NCBI GenBank assembly: GCA_027492585.1
Contig: JAPUEK010000011.1
Coordinates: forward strand, 1 to 64,000
DNA from: Paracoccaceae bacterium
Lineage (GTDB): Bacteria > Pseudomonadota > Alphaproteobacteria > Rhodobacterales > Rhodobacteraceae
Direction of reading: 5' to 3'
Length of the DNA: 64,000 nucleotides
A program made the position numbers and the translations under genes. Each line of letters opens with the position of its first letter. The first letter of the stretch is position 1. This document shows positions 25,911 through 34,500 of the stretch, one piece after another. The notes beneath the pieces were generated by a model. That model saw nothing but the letters and a program-made list of their open reading frames with translations. It did not search any database and had not been told where the DNA came from.

Positions 25911-27149
25911 TTAAGCGCCGGAACTCAAGAGCTTGGCCGCCCGCAACGGCTCCCGCAGCCAGCCGTCGAGAAAGTCCACCCGCGCACATCCCGAGAACCC
26001 CGCCAGCCGCTCCAGTTCGGCCTCCAGCCGCTGCAGGCGCAGGGCGCCGGGTTTCACGCCCGCCTCCGGCCAGAAGGCCTTGACCCGCAGCACCCCCGCC
26101 TCACGGAAGGCTTTCACGTCGATCCGGCCGATCAGGCGGTCGCCTTCGAGCACCGGGAAGACGTAATAGCCGAACTGGCGTTTCGGTTCGGGGACGAAGA
26201 TCTCGATCCGGTAGAAGAAGCCGAAGAGCCGCTCCGCCCGGTCGCGGTCGCGCAGCGCCGGATCGAAGGGCGACAGGATGCGGAGCCGGCCCGGCGGCTC
26301 GGGGGCCGCGGCGGCGCTTTGCAGCATATCGGGCCGGGCGAGGCTGCGGCGCAAGGAGCCGTCGTGGCCTTCGACATCGACCTCGATCACCTCCCCGCGG
26401 GCAAGCGCGGCCTTGGCCCAGAGCTTCGCCTGCTCGGGGCTCAGCGCGTTCCAGTAGGCCTGCATCTCTCCCGGCGTGGCGAAGCCGAGATGGTCGAGCG
26501 CGGAACCGCAGGCCCAATCCACAAGCTGCACCGGATCATGGGTGTGATCGAGATGCGCGGTAGGGATAACCCGTTCCGTCAGATCATAAACCTTCTGGAA
26601 TCCGTCGCGGCGGGTGACCGAAAGCTGCCCCGTCCGCCACAGCCATTCGAGCGCGGTTTTGGAGGGATGCCAGTCCCACCACCCCCCCTTGCCGCGCGCC
26701 TCCCCCTCTCCGACATCGGAGGAGGTGACCGGGCCATGATCGGCCACGCGGGTCAGGATCGTGTCGAACTGCGCCTCGTAACCGTCGCGGAACCAGCGGC
26801 GCCAATTGGCATGGAGCCGCTCCCGGTCGCGCTCGAACCTGTGCTTCCACAGCGGAAAGAGCGCCATCGGCAGGATAGAGGCATCATGGGTCCAATGTTC
26901 GAAAAGCTGCCGGTCGCGTTCAAGGAGCGGCTTCAGCGCCTCGGGCCGGTAGCTCTGGCGGCGCGACCACAGGATCATGTGGTGGGCGCGCTCCACCGTG
27001 TTTATCGTATCGACCTGCACGAAGCCGATGCGCCCGATAAGCGCCGCCAGATCGCGGCCTTTGGCCGGGCCGGTCGGGGCTTCGGCAAGCGCATGGCGGT
27101 GAAGGAACAGCCGGCGGGCGAGCGGGTTCTTGAGCACGGGAACGGTCAT
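25911..27149 (-). CDS. YcaQ/AlkX-type winged-helix DNA glycosylase family protein
   Basis: Member of the HTH_42/YcaQ family; characterised members unhook DNA interstrand crosslinks and excise alkylated bases. IGRIGFVQVDTINTVERAHH holds the QxD catalytic motif, and LWSRRQSY and WTHDASILPM follow, all family landmarks. The 412-residue length fits. It is a single gene with no repair neighbours. Activity is inferred from the family only. Confidence 0.85.
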   Translation of the reverse strand: MTVPVLKNPLARRLFLHRHALAEAPTGPAKGRDLAALIGRIGFVQVDTINTVERAHHMILWSRRQSYRPEALKPLLERDRQLFEHWTHDASILPMALFPLWKHRFERDRERLHANWRRWFRDGYEAQFDTILTRVADHGPVTSSDVGEGEARGKGGWWDWHPSKTALEWLWRTGQLSVTRRDGFQKVYDLTERVIPTAHLDHTHDPVQLVDWACGSALDHLGFATPGEMQAYWNALSPEQAKLWAKAALARGEVIEVDVEGHDGSLRRSLARPDMLQSAAAAPEPPGRLRILSPFDPALRDRDRAERLFGFFYRIEIFVPEPKRQFGYYVFPVLEGDRLIGRIDVKAFREAGVLRVKAFWPEAGVKPGALRLQRLEAELERLAGFSGCARVDFLDGWLREPLRAAKLLSSGA

Positions 27150-27366
27150 GCCACAGGAGTAGCAGCTTGCCCGCCCCAGTCAATTGTTCCCGTAATGTTC
27201 GTGTTCGGGGGCCGCCCTCCGTTGCCGGGCCGTGGTTTGGTAACAGACTGACATATTGGCACGAAATTTGTGACACCCTGCCACGGTCTCCGCCCTTGCG
27301 GCGGCGGATGCGGGGATTAGGCTGGCTTCACCCTGAAAACCCGCATTTTTCCCGAAATGAGCTGCG

Positions 27367-28659
27367 ATGCCCCATGATACGCCCCTGATCGCAACTCTGG
27401 TCGTGGGCCTGTCCCTGGCGTTCATTCTGGCGCTCATCGCGCATCGTCTGCGCCTGCCGATGATCGCGGGCTACCTGCTGGCGGGGGTGATCATCGGTCC
27501 CTTCACGCCGGGATATGTGGCAGATCAGGACCTTGCGGCCCAATTGGCAGAGATCGGGGTGATCCTCTTGATGTTCGGCGTCGGCCTGCATTTCTCGCCG
27601 CGCGATCTGCTGTCGGTCAAGGCCATCGCCATTCCCGGCGCGCTTGCCCAGATGGCTGTGGCGACGGCGGCGGGCTTTTGCCTCGGTCTGCTGATGGGAT
27701 GGGACATGGGGGCTTCGGTCGTCTTCGGGCTGGCGCTTTCGGTGGCTTCGACCGTCGTTCTCCTGCGCGCCATGCAGGAGCGCAATCTGGTCCGCACCGA
27801 GCAGGGCCGCATCGCAGTCGGCTGGCTGATCGTCGAGGATCTGGCGACGGTCGTCGCCCTCGTCCTGATCCCGCCGCTCTCCGGTCTGATGGGCGGCAAG
27901 GTGGTGCCGCTGGAAGAGGGCGTGGCAGAGGTCGGCCGCATCGGCCTCGGGCCGGTCGCCGCGAGCCTGCTGATCACCGCCGTCAAGGTGGCGAGCTTCG
28001 TGGCGCTGATGCTGGTCGTCGCGCGCAAGGTCATCCCCGGGGCGCTGCATTACGTCGCCCATACCGGCCAGAGGGAGCTGTTCCGCCTTTCCGTCCTGTC
28101 GATTGCGCTTGGGGTGGCCTATGCCTCGGCGCTGTTCTTCGGCGTGTCCTTTGCGCTTGGCGCCTTCTTTGCGGGCATGGTGATGGCCAGCTCCACCCTC
28201 GCCACCCAGGCGATGAAGGAGACCTTGCCGCTGCGCGATGCCTTCGCGGTGCTGTTCTTCGTCTCGGTCGGGATGATGTTCGACCCGATGGCGATCGTGA
28301 ACAAGCCGCTGGCGCTGCTGGCCACGATCGCCATCGTGCTGTTCGTGAAATCGGCCGCCGCCTACGGGATCATGCGCGCCTTCGGTCATGGGGAGGGCGA
28401 GGCGCTGACCATCTCGGCGAGCCTTGCCCAGATCGGCGAGTTTTCCTTCATCCTCGTGGTGATGGGCATCTCGCTCCATATCCTGCCGCGGGAGGCGAAG
28501 GACCTGGTGGTGGCGGGGGCGCTTGTCTCCATCCTGCTCAACCCGTTGATCTTCCATCTGGTTGACCGGCGGATTGCCGCGAAGACGGCGGCTCCGCCGC
28601 CTGTCGACGCGGCGGTTCCGGCAGAACCCGCAGAGGCTGCGGCCGGTGGGCAGGCCTGA
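27367..28659 (+). CDS. Kef-type (CPA2) K+/H+ antiporter lacking an RCK domain
   Basis: Membrane antiporter with about 12 hydrophobic segments. MIAGYLLAGVIIGPFTPG and FGLALSVASTVVLLRAMQER match the YbaL/Kef subfamily, as does LIVEDLATVVALVL with the conserved ED. The protein stops at 430 residues with an Ala/Pro-rich tail, where YbaL-like proteins continue into a TrkA-N/RCK nucleotide-binding domain of ~150 residues. It is thus a truncated or naturally short form without the usual gating domain. A divergent promoter region (27150-27366) precedes it. Confidence 0.87.
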   Translation: MPHDTPLIATLVVGLSLAFILALIAHRLRLPMIAGYLLAGVIIGPFTPGYVADQDLAAQLAEIGVILLMFGVGLHFSPRDLLSVKAIAIPGALAQMAVATAAGFCLGLLMGWDMGASVVFGLALSVASTVVLLRAMQERNLVRTEQGRIAVGWLIVEDLATVVALVLIPPLSGLMGGKVVPLEEGVAEVGRIGLGPVAASLLITAVKVASFVALMLVVARKVIPGALHYVAHTGQRELFRLSVLSIALGVAYASALFFGVSFALGAFFAGMVMASSTLATQAMKETLPLRDAFAVLFFVSVGMMFDPMAIVNKPLALLATIAIVLFVKSAAAYGIMRAFGHGEGEALTISASLAQIGEFSFILVVMGISLHILPREAKDLVVAGALVSILLNPLIFHLVDRRIAAKTAAPPPVDAAVPAEPAEAAAGGQA

Positions 28660-28662
28660 GCC

Positions 28663-29703
28663 TCAGATCGGCCCGTAAATCCGCCGCGCCTCGCCGAAGG
28701 ACAGGAGCCGTTGCAGCTTTTCGTCCCAGAGGTGCAGCCGCGCCTGCGCGATGCTGTCGCGGATCGTCAGCCGCTGCGCCTCGGCGAGGGCGCGGTGATC
28801 CCGCAGCACCTCGGTCAGCCGGTAGAAGGGGATGCGGCTGTAAAGGTGGTGGACATGGTGGATGCCGATATTGCCGCTCAGCCACCGCAGGGGCTGGGGC
28901 AGGACGTAATGCGAACTGCCCGACAGCGCCGCATCGTGCAATTGCCAGTCCGGTTCCTTGGCCCAATGGGTCTCCTCGAACTGGTGCTGGACGTAGAAGA
29001 GCCAGACGCCGATGGTCCCCGCGATCACCGAGGTCGGCAGGAAGATCAGCAGCACCGGCAGGAAGCCGCCCAGCCAGATCATCAGGCCAAGGGCGATGGC
29101 GATGATCGCATTGGTCCCCATGGCCGAGGTCCAGTAGCGCCAGCCGGAATTCATCAGCCCGAAGGGCAGGCGGTTCTGCAGGATGAAAAGATAGCTCGGC
29201 CCCAGCACGAACAGCACCAGCGGATTGCGGTAAAGCCGGTAAAGGAACCGGCCCATCGGGCTGCGGGCGCGGTATTCCTCCACCGTCAGGGTCAGCACGT
29301 CGCCGATGCCGCGCTGATCGAGATTGCCCTGATGGGAATGGTGGATCGAATGGGTCCGCCGCCACACGTCATAGGGTGTCAGCGTCAGCACGCCGAGCGC
29401 ACGGCCCACCCAGTCCGACAGGCTGCGGTTGTTGAAATAGGAGGCATGGCCGCAATCATGCTGGATGATGAAGATCCGCACGAGGAAACCGCCGTTCAGC
29501 ACCGCAATGGCGAAGGCCAGCCAGTTGCTCACCGAAAGCGACAGCCAGGCGAGCGCCCAGAGGGCCGCGAACGGCACAAGCGTCGCCGCCAGCTCCAGCA
29601 GGCTCCGCCGGGTCGAGGGCGCGCGGTATTTCGCCAGCACCTGCACCCATTCCTTGGCGGAGCGTGCGCGCTCCTGCACCTCTGCGGTGGTTTGCTCTGT
29701 CAT
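28663..29703 (-). CDS. Membrane fatty acid desaturase
   Basis: Di-iron acyl-lipid desaturase or hydroxylase of the FA_desaturase family. Three His boxes are present: HDCGHASYF, HSIHHSHQGN and HHVHHL, between hydrophobic segments (LLELAATLVPFAALWALAWL and others). It has 346 residues from ATG 29703; the upstream frame is not supported. It is convergent with the antiporter gene with only 3 bp between stops. Position specificity cannot be told. Confidence 0.88.
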   Translation of the reverse strand: MTEQTTAEVQERARSAKEWVQVLAKYRAPSTRRSLLELAATLVPFAALWALAWLSLSVSNWLAFAIAVLNGGFLVRIFIIQHDCGHASYFNNRSLSDWVGRALGVLTLTPYDVWRRTHSIHHSHQGNLDQRGIGDVLTLTVEEYRARSPMGRFLYRLYRNPLVLFVLGPSYLFILQNRLPFGLMNSGWRYWTSAMGTNAIIAIALGLMIWLGGFLPVLLIFLPTSVIAGTIGVWLFYVQHQFEETHWAKEPDWQLHDAALSGSSHYVLPQPLRWLSGNIGIHHVHHLYSRIPFYRLTEVLRDHRALAEAQRLTIRDSIAQARLHLWDEKLQRLLSFGEARRIYGPI

Positions 29704-29848
29704 GGGCCGTCCCTGATGCCTGTTGTCGTTGCCGCCCTTCCGGATATGAGGGCAGGAGTGTTGGCGGCACATCGCAGATGCGCCCGCTCATGCCTTTTGG
29801 CATGTCAGGGCTTGTGACGATACAATTTACTTCGGCCGCGGGGCCGGG

Positions 29849-31078
29849 TCAAACTGACGCAGCCGGGCCTTCGGCAGCCGGGGCGGCCGCGGGGGCGGTC
29901 CGCGCCGATTTGCGCTGCTTTTCGGTGGCGGATTTCAACTGCCCGCAGGCTGCCATGATATCCTCGCCGCGCGGGGTGCGGATCGGGCTGGCGTAGCCGG
30001 CCTTGTAGATGATGTCGGCAAAGGCATGGATGCGGTTGCCCGAAGACCGCTTGTAGGGCGCCCCCGGCCATTCGTTGAAGGGGATGAGGTTCACCTTGGC
30101 CGGAATGCCCTTCAGCAGCTCCACCAGCCTGTGCGCGTCCTCCTTGCTGTCGTTCACCCCGTCGAGCATCACATATTCAAAGGTGATCCGTTCGGAATTC
30201 GACAGGTTCGGATAGTCCTTCAGCGCGGCAAGCAGCGTCTCGATGTTCCACTTCTTGTTGATCGGCACCAGCACATCGCGCACGGCATCCGTGGTGGCAT
30301 GGAAGGACACCGCCAGCAGGCAGCCGATCTCCGTCGCCGTCCGCGCGATTTCCGGCACGACGCCGGAGGTCGAGAGCGTGATCCGGCGGCGGCCGAGGGC
30401 GATGCCCTCATTGTCCATCACCACCTTCATCGCATCGCGGACATTCTCGAAATTATAAAGAGGCTCGCCCATGCCCATCAGCACGATGTTCGAGACCAGC
30501 CGCGTCTCGTCCTTGGGCGCTCCCGGCACCGGCCATTCGCCCAGATCGTCGCGGGCGAGCATGACCTGCCCGACGATTTCCGCCGCCGTCAGGTTCCGCA
30601 CCAGCCGCTGCGTGCCGGTATGGCAGAAGGAGCAGGTGAGCGTGCAGCCGACCTGGCTGGAGATGCACAGCGTGCCGCGATCGGCCTCGGGGATATAGAC
30701 CACCTCGACCTCATGGCCGCCGGCGATCCGCACCAGATATTTGCGCGTCCCGTCGGAGGAGACCTGCCGCGTCACCACCTCCGGCACTTCCAGCACGAAA
30801 TGTGCGGCCAGAAGCGCGCGATAGTCCTTGGCGAGGTTCGACATCGCCTCGAAGTCGCGCACCCCCCAATGGTAGACCCATTGCCAGACCTGCCCGACCC
30901 GCATCTTCGCCTGCTTCTCCGGCGTTCCCGCCTCGATCAGCGCCGCGCGCATCTGGTCGCGGGTCATGCCCACGAGGTTGGCCTTGCCGCCTTCGGGCGC
31001 CTTGCGCGGAAGGGTCAGCACATCCTGCGTGATCGGCGCGGAAGCAGCGGTCGGCAAAACGGGGATCGGGGCAGTCAT
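29849..31078 (-). CDS. rlmN: Dual-specificity 23S rRNA/tRNA adenine-C2 methyltransferase
   Basis: Radical SAM enzyme that methylates C2 of A2503 in 23S rRNA and A37 in some tRNAs. The cluster motif is CTLTCSFC, and [22 protein letters not shown]-like sequence and [11 protein letters not shown] follow. It has 409 residues; the C-terminal ~25 residues are a variable basic/Ala tail. Single gene, 117 bp upstream of the ialB-like terminator. Confidence 0.95.
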   Translation of the reverse strand: MTAPIPVLPTAASAPITQDVLTLPRKAPEGGKANLVGMTRDQMRAALIEAGTPEKQAKMRVGQVWQWVYHWGVRDFEAMSNLAKDYRALLAAHFVLEVPEVVTRQVSSDGTRKYLVRIAGGHEVEVVYIPEADRGTLCISSQVGCTLTCSFCHTGTQRLVRNLTAAEIVGQVMLARDDLGEWPVPGAPKDETRLVSNIVLMGMGEPLYNFENVRDAMKVVMDNEGIALGRRRITLSTSGVVPEIARTATEIGCLLAVSFHATTDAVRDVLVPINKKWNIETLLAALKDYPNLSNSERITFEYVMLDGVNDSKEDAHRLVELLKGIPAKVNLIPFNEWPGAPYKRSSGNRIHAFADIIYKAGYASPIRTPRGEDIMAACGQLKSATEKQRKSARTAPAAAPAAEGPAASV

Positions 31079-31152
31079 GAGCGGCAGTCCTCGGGCTGGA
31101 AGGTGCTGATATAGGGGATTCGCGGCGAAAACGGAACTGCCAGAAATGCAAA

Positions 31153-31173
31153 GGCCCCGGCGGAACCGGGGCC
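31153..31173 (-). terminator. Intrinsic terminator of the ialB-like gene
   Basis: GGCCCCGG, 5-base loop, CCGGGGCC make an 8-bp perfect stem. Read on the minus strand it lies 22 bp after the ialB-like stop and is followed by TTTGCATTTC, an imperfect U-tract. Confidence 0.7.
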
Positions 31174-31195
31174 ATCCGTCACACCGCGCGACAGA

Positions 31196-31735
31196 TCAGC
31201 TCGCGCAGCGTTTTTCCGCCTCGGTCATCGCGGCGGTGAAACCGCGGAGCGAGAAGGTATCCTTCGTCTGCGTTCCCTTGCCGGATTTGGCGCTCAGCAC
31301 CGCCGAAGAGCCCTTCTTCAGCGCGGCGAGGATCGTGGCATCATCCGCGGGCGAACCCGGCCAGGCCCATTCGCCCTGGCTGATGAGCTGGTAATCCGTG
31401 CCGTCGATGTTCAGCCCGACCGAAGAGCCATTGGCGAAAGGATAGCCGCCGGTGAAGGAAATCTCGCCCTTGCCGGTGCCGGGACGGAAGGTCACGAACA
31501 AGAGGATATCGCCGCGCCGCACCGAAACCGGCTGGCCATCGCGGGAGTTCACGGTTTCCTTCGGGCTCGACACCCCCCAGCATTCCTTGGGGCTGCCTTC
31601 CTGGAAAACGCTCCAGTCGGTCATAGTCGCCACGCGGTTGGTCGATTCCTGCGCGACGGCGGCCTGTCCTGCTACAGAGATCCCCGCTACAGAGATAACT
31701 GCCACGGAAAGCGCGCGTGTCATCCAGCTTGTCAT
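31196..31735 (-). CDS. Invasion-associated locus B (IalB)-like periplasmic protein
   Basis: Secreted or periplasmic protein with a Sec signal peptide (MTRALSVAVISVAGISVAGQ, cleavage near AVAQ). The mature part has the IalB pattern: TMTDWSVFQEG, ECWGVSSPKE, VRRGDILLFVTFRP and a C-terminal AEKRC, the two Cys likely forming a disulfide. It has 179 residues. The signal peptide contains a short tandem repeat (ISVAG twice, encoded by near-identical CTACAGAGAT(C/A) copies). Function in non-pathogens is unknown. Confidence 0.83.
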   Translation of the reverse strand: MTSWMTRALSVAVISVAGISVAGQAAVAQESTNRVATMTDWSVFQEGSPKECWGVSSPKETVNSRDGQPVSVRRGDILLFVTFRPGTGKGEISFTGGYPFANGSSVGLNIDGTDYQLISQGEWAWPGSPADDATILAALKKGSSAVLSAKSGKGTQTKDTFSLRGFTAAMTEAEKRCAS

Positions 31736-31905
31736 GTCGTTACAGCCTCCAAGCTGCCGTTGCCTCGGTCCCGTCCATATCCGCTTCGCGCGGCTTTTCC
31801 TATGGCGCGGGTTTCAATCGCTCGATATCCCATGCAATAGCGAAAATGACCAATCCGCGAAAGCCCCTTGGGCAGAAAATCGCGCATCCGTTACGGGAGG
31901 GGATG

Positions 31906-32904
31906 ATGGGCAAGGCTATTCCGATGGTGGAACTGTGGCGCGGCGGCTTGCTGGAAAGCACGCATCAGGGCCATGCGGTTGTCTGCGATGCCTCCGGCGG
32001 GATCGTCGAAAGCTGGGGCGATCCGGGGCGGGTGATCTTCTCGCGCTCCTCCTGCAAGATGATCCAGGCGCTGCCGCTGGTGGAAAGCGGGGCGGCCGAT
32101 GCCGTGGGTCTGACGCCCGCGCATCTGGCGCTCTCCTGCGCGAGCCACCAAGGGGCCGCGCTGCATGTGGACATGGCAAGCCGCTGGCTGGCGGATCTGG
32201 GGCTCGGGGAGGCCGATCTGCGCTGCGGCGCGCATGAGCCTCTGGACGACGAGGAGCGCGACCGGCTGATCTGCGCGCATGAAAAGCCCTGCCAGCTCCA
32301 CAACAACTGCTCGGGCAAACATTCCGGCTTCCTGACCTACACCCGCCATGTGAAGGCCGGGCCGGAATATGTGGAGATCGACCACCCCCTGCAACGCGCC
32401 GTCAGATCGGCCTTCGAGGAGGTGACCGGCGAAACCGCCGCCGGCTACGGGATCGACGGCTGTTCGGCGCCGAACTTTGCCGGCAGCATCGGCGCGCTTG
32501 CCCGCGGCATGGCGCGCTTTGCCGCGGCGGAAGAGGGCGGCTCGACCCGCGAACGGGCCATGCACCGGCTGACGCGCGCCATGGCGACCTTTCCTGAACT
32601 CGTCGCCGGAGAGGGACGGGCCTGCACCGAACTGATGCGTGCCATGGGCGGGCGGGTGGCGATCAAGACCGGGGCCGAGGCGGTGTTCGTCGCCATTCTC
32701 CCGGAAAAGAAGCTCGGCATCGCGCTCAAGATCGAGGACGGCAATTCGCGCGCCTCCGAGGCGGCTCTGGTTTCCATCCTGGCGCGGCTCGGGGTGCTCG
32801 ACCCCGATCACCCGATGGCGCAAAAGCGCCTGCCCGCCCCGCAGGTCAACTGGCGTGGGCTGCGGACCGGGGAATTGCGGCTCGCCCCCGGTTTCGGCGG
32901 CTGA
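31906..32904 (+). CDS. L-asparaginase of the rhizobial (thermolabile/class 3) type
   Basis: Hydrolyses asparagine to aspartate and ammonia. It belongs to the AnsA/Rhizobium etli type, not the E. coli AnsA/AnsB fold: FSRSSCKMIQALPLVESGAA, LSCASHQGA, HNNCSGKHSGFLTYTRH and YGIDGCSAPNFA. Members bind zinc through two Cys and a Lys, consistent with CSGK and DGCS here. The ATG at 31906 was chosen for its spacing to GGGAGGG; 31903 is also possible. It has 332 residues. No transporter gene is adjacent. Confidence 0.9.
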   Translation: MGKAIPMVELWRGGLLESTHQGHAVVCDASGGIVESWGDPGRVIFSRSSCKMIQALPLVESGAADAVGLTPAHLALSCASHQGAALHVDMASRWLADLGLGEADLRCGAHEPLDDEERDRLICAHEKPCQLHNNCSGKHSGFLTYTRHVKAGPEYVEIDHPLQRAVRSAFEEVTGETAAGYGIDGCSAPNFAGSIGALARGMARFAAAEEGGSTRERAMHRLTRAMATFPELVAGEGRACTELMRAMGGRVAIKTGAEAVFVAILPEKKLGIALKIEDGNSRASEAALVSILARLGVLDPDHPMAQKRLPAPQVNWRGLRTGELRLAPGFGG

Positions 32905-32924
32905 GGCGCAACAGGAAAGAGGCC

Positions 32925-32947
32925 CCTGCCTTCTGGCAGGAGCCCCC
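32925..32947 (+). terminator. Probable terminator after the asparaginase gene
   Basis: CCTGCC, TTCT loop, GGCAGG hairpin lies 20 bp after the stop and is followed by AGCCCCCTTTT. The stem is only 6 bp, so efficiency is uncertain. Confidence 0.5.
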
Positions 32948-33180
32948 TTTTCGCAGCAAGGACCGGCAGGGCGGGCTGGGTGGGGGCTGAAGACCCGCCC
33001 TGCCGGCGTCTTGACTTGCTACTTCGGTCTTTATGCCGGGCAATCGCGGCAGGGTTTGGCTCTTGCTCCGGTCTTTGCGGGGCCATTTCGCGGCGGCTTT
33101 GGGGCCATCCACAGGACGGCCGCAGGGGAGCTCATCGGGGGACCGCTTGATTTGATTGGCAAAGAGGGTAAGATTCGGGG

Positions 33181-33528
33181 ATGACGGTCCAGACCCCGAC
33201 CCCGTTCCCCCTTTCCGACCGCCTGCCGGAGCAGGTCCATTTCGACCGCCGCGAGCTTGGGGTGATCCTGCGGCTCTATGGCCGGATGGTCGCCGCCGGC
33301 GAGTGGCGCGATTACGGGATTTCGGCGCTGCGCGATCTCGCCGTCTTCGCGGTCTTCCGGCGCACGGCGGAATTCCCGCTTTACCGGATCGAGAAGCGCC
33401 CGAAACTGCGGGCGCGTCAGGGTATCTATGCGGTTGTCGGGGCCGAAGGGCAGGTGCTGCGGCGCGGCCATGACCTTGAGGCGGTGCTGCGGGTGCTGGA
33501 AAAGACGCAGATCCGACCCGTAGACTGA
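33181..33528 (+). CDS. DUF2794 protein
   Basis: Alphaproteobacterial family of unknown function. It has 115 residues and starts with a short Pro-rich segment, then VHFDRRELGVILRLYGRMVA, EWRDYGISALRDLAVFAVFR and a closing beta region with GIYAVVGAEGQVLRRG. No membrane segment or signal peptide. It is a single gene with a ~275-bp upstream gap (32905-33180) that holds the asparaginase terminator. Confidence 0.85.
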   Translation: MTVQTPTPFPLSDRLPEQVHFDRRELGVILRLYGRMVAAGEWRDYGISALRDLAVFAVFRRTAEFPLYRIEKRPKLRARQGIYAVVGAEGQVLRRGHDLEAVLRVLEKTQIRPVD

Positions 33529-33579
33529 ACTGCCCTCGGCGCCATCGACGCTCTAGGCGGAACTGGCGCCTTCCGCCTT

Positions 33580-33643
33580 CATCCACTGTGCATAAGTATC
33601 CTGCGGGGAGGTCCGGAGGGGTGCAAAACCCCTCCGGGGCCGC
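33580..33643 (-). repeat. 64-bp palindromic intergenic element, copy 2
   Basis: Reverse complement of 10081-10144 with a single difference (ATAAGTATC against ATAAATATC). It lies between the convergent DUF2794 and NlpC/P60 genes and carries the same CCGGAGGGG hairpin. Confidence 0.88.
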
Positions 33644-33677
33644 AGCGGGTTCAAGGTCTGCCGAATGTCGGGCGGCC

Positions 33678-34499
33678 CTACAGCACCCGCCGCCGATGGG
33701 TGACGCCGCGACCCTCCTGCGCCTCGATCCGGGCGATGCAGGCGGCGATACCCTCATAGGCCACCGACATGCTGTGGCCATTGGCATGGATCAGCCGCGC
33801 CTCATCGACGATCAGCGCAACATGACCCTTCCAGAAGATCAGGTCGTTGCGGCGCAGCGGCGCATCCGCCGCCAGCTCCTCCCCGAGGCTTTCCTGAAGA
33901 TCGCTGTCTCCCGGCGCCGGGATGCCGCAGGCCAGAAGCGCGCCCTGCGCCACGCCGGAACAGTCGATCCCCGCCCGCGAATTGCCGCCCCAAAGGTAGG
34001 GAACCCCCAGAAACCCCTCGGCCACGGCGACCGGATCGTCGAGCCACGCGCCAAGGGGCCGCAGATGGCCGGCCGGCACGAAACCCTGCGACGTCTCCGC
34101 CCATTTGCCTGCAAGGGCCGTCACCGACAGCCGCGCGCCGAGCGACAGGGCCGCGATCTCCGGGGCCTGCACGCGCGGCTCGGGGTAAAGATGGGTGCCG
34201 GGGCTCGCCACCCAATGCGTCGGGGCAGGGGCCTCCGACAGCGCCGCTTCCGGCAGCCAGCCGCAATAGCCGTCCCTGGCGGCAAAGCCGAAGGCCATGC
34301 CCTGATCGCGGTCGATCACGGTAAAACCCTCGCCCAGCAGCACCTGCCGGTCGCGCGCCCCGCCCGGTGCGCGCAGAAGGTCCACGAGCGGCATCGCCAC
34401 CCGCAGGAACCGCCCTTCGGTGAACTCCGGTGCCGCGACCCGGCCGCGAAGCGAGACATGGGCCACGCGCGCCGTGGCCGGGGTCAGGCGGCGGTCCAT
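33678..34499 (-). CDS. NlpC/P60 peptidoglycan hydrolase with two SH3-type domains
   Basis: Predicted cell-wall gamma-D-glutamyl-DAP endopeptidase. SH3b-like regions occupy about residues 25-145 (GYCGWLPEAAL, WAETSQGFVPAGHL), followed by the papain-like NlpC/P60 domain: GVPYLWGGNSRAGIDCSGVA with the catalytic Cys, NDLIFWKGHVALIVD with the catalytic His and LIHANGHSM. It has 273 residues and no evident signal peptide. It begins 1 bp after the M17 aminopeptidase stop on the same strand, a conserved pairing in alphaproteobacteria. Confidence 0.9.
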   Translation of the reverse strand: MDRRLTPATARVAHVSLRGRVAAPEFTEGRFLRVAMPLVDLLRAPGGARDRQVLLGEGFTVIDRDQGMAFGFAARDGYCGWLPEAALSEAPAPTHWVASPGTHLYPEPRVQAPEIAALSLGARLSVTALAGKWAETSQGFVPAGHLRPLGAWLDDPVAVAEGFLGVPYLWGGNSRAGIDCSGVAQGALLACGIPAPGDSDLQESLGEELAADAPLRRNDLIFWKGHVALIVDEARLIHANGHSMSVAYEGIAACIARIEAQEGRGVTHRRRVL

Positions 34500-34500
34500 G

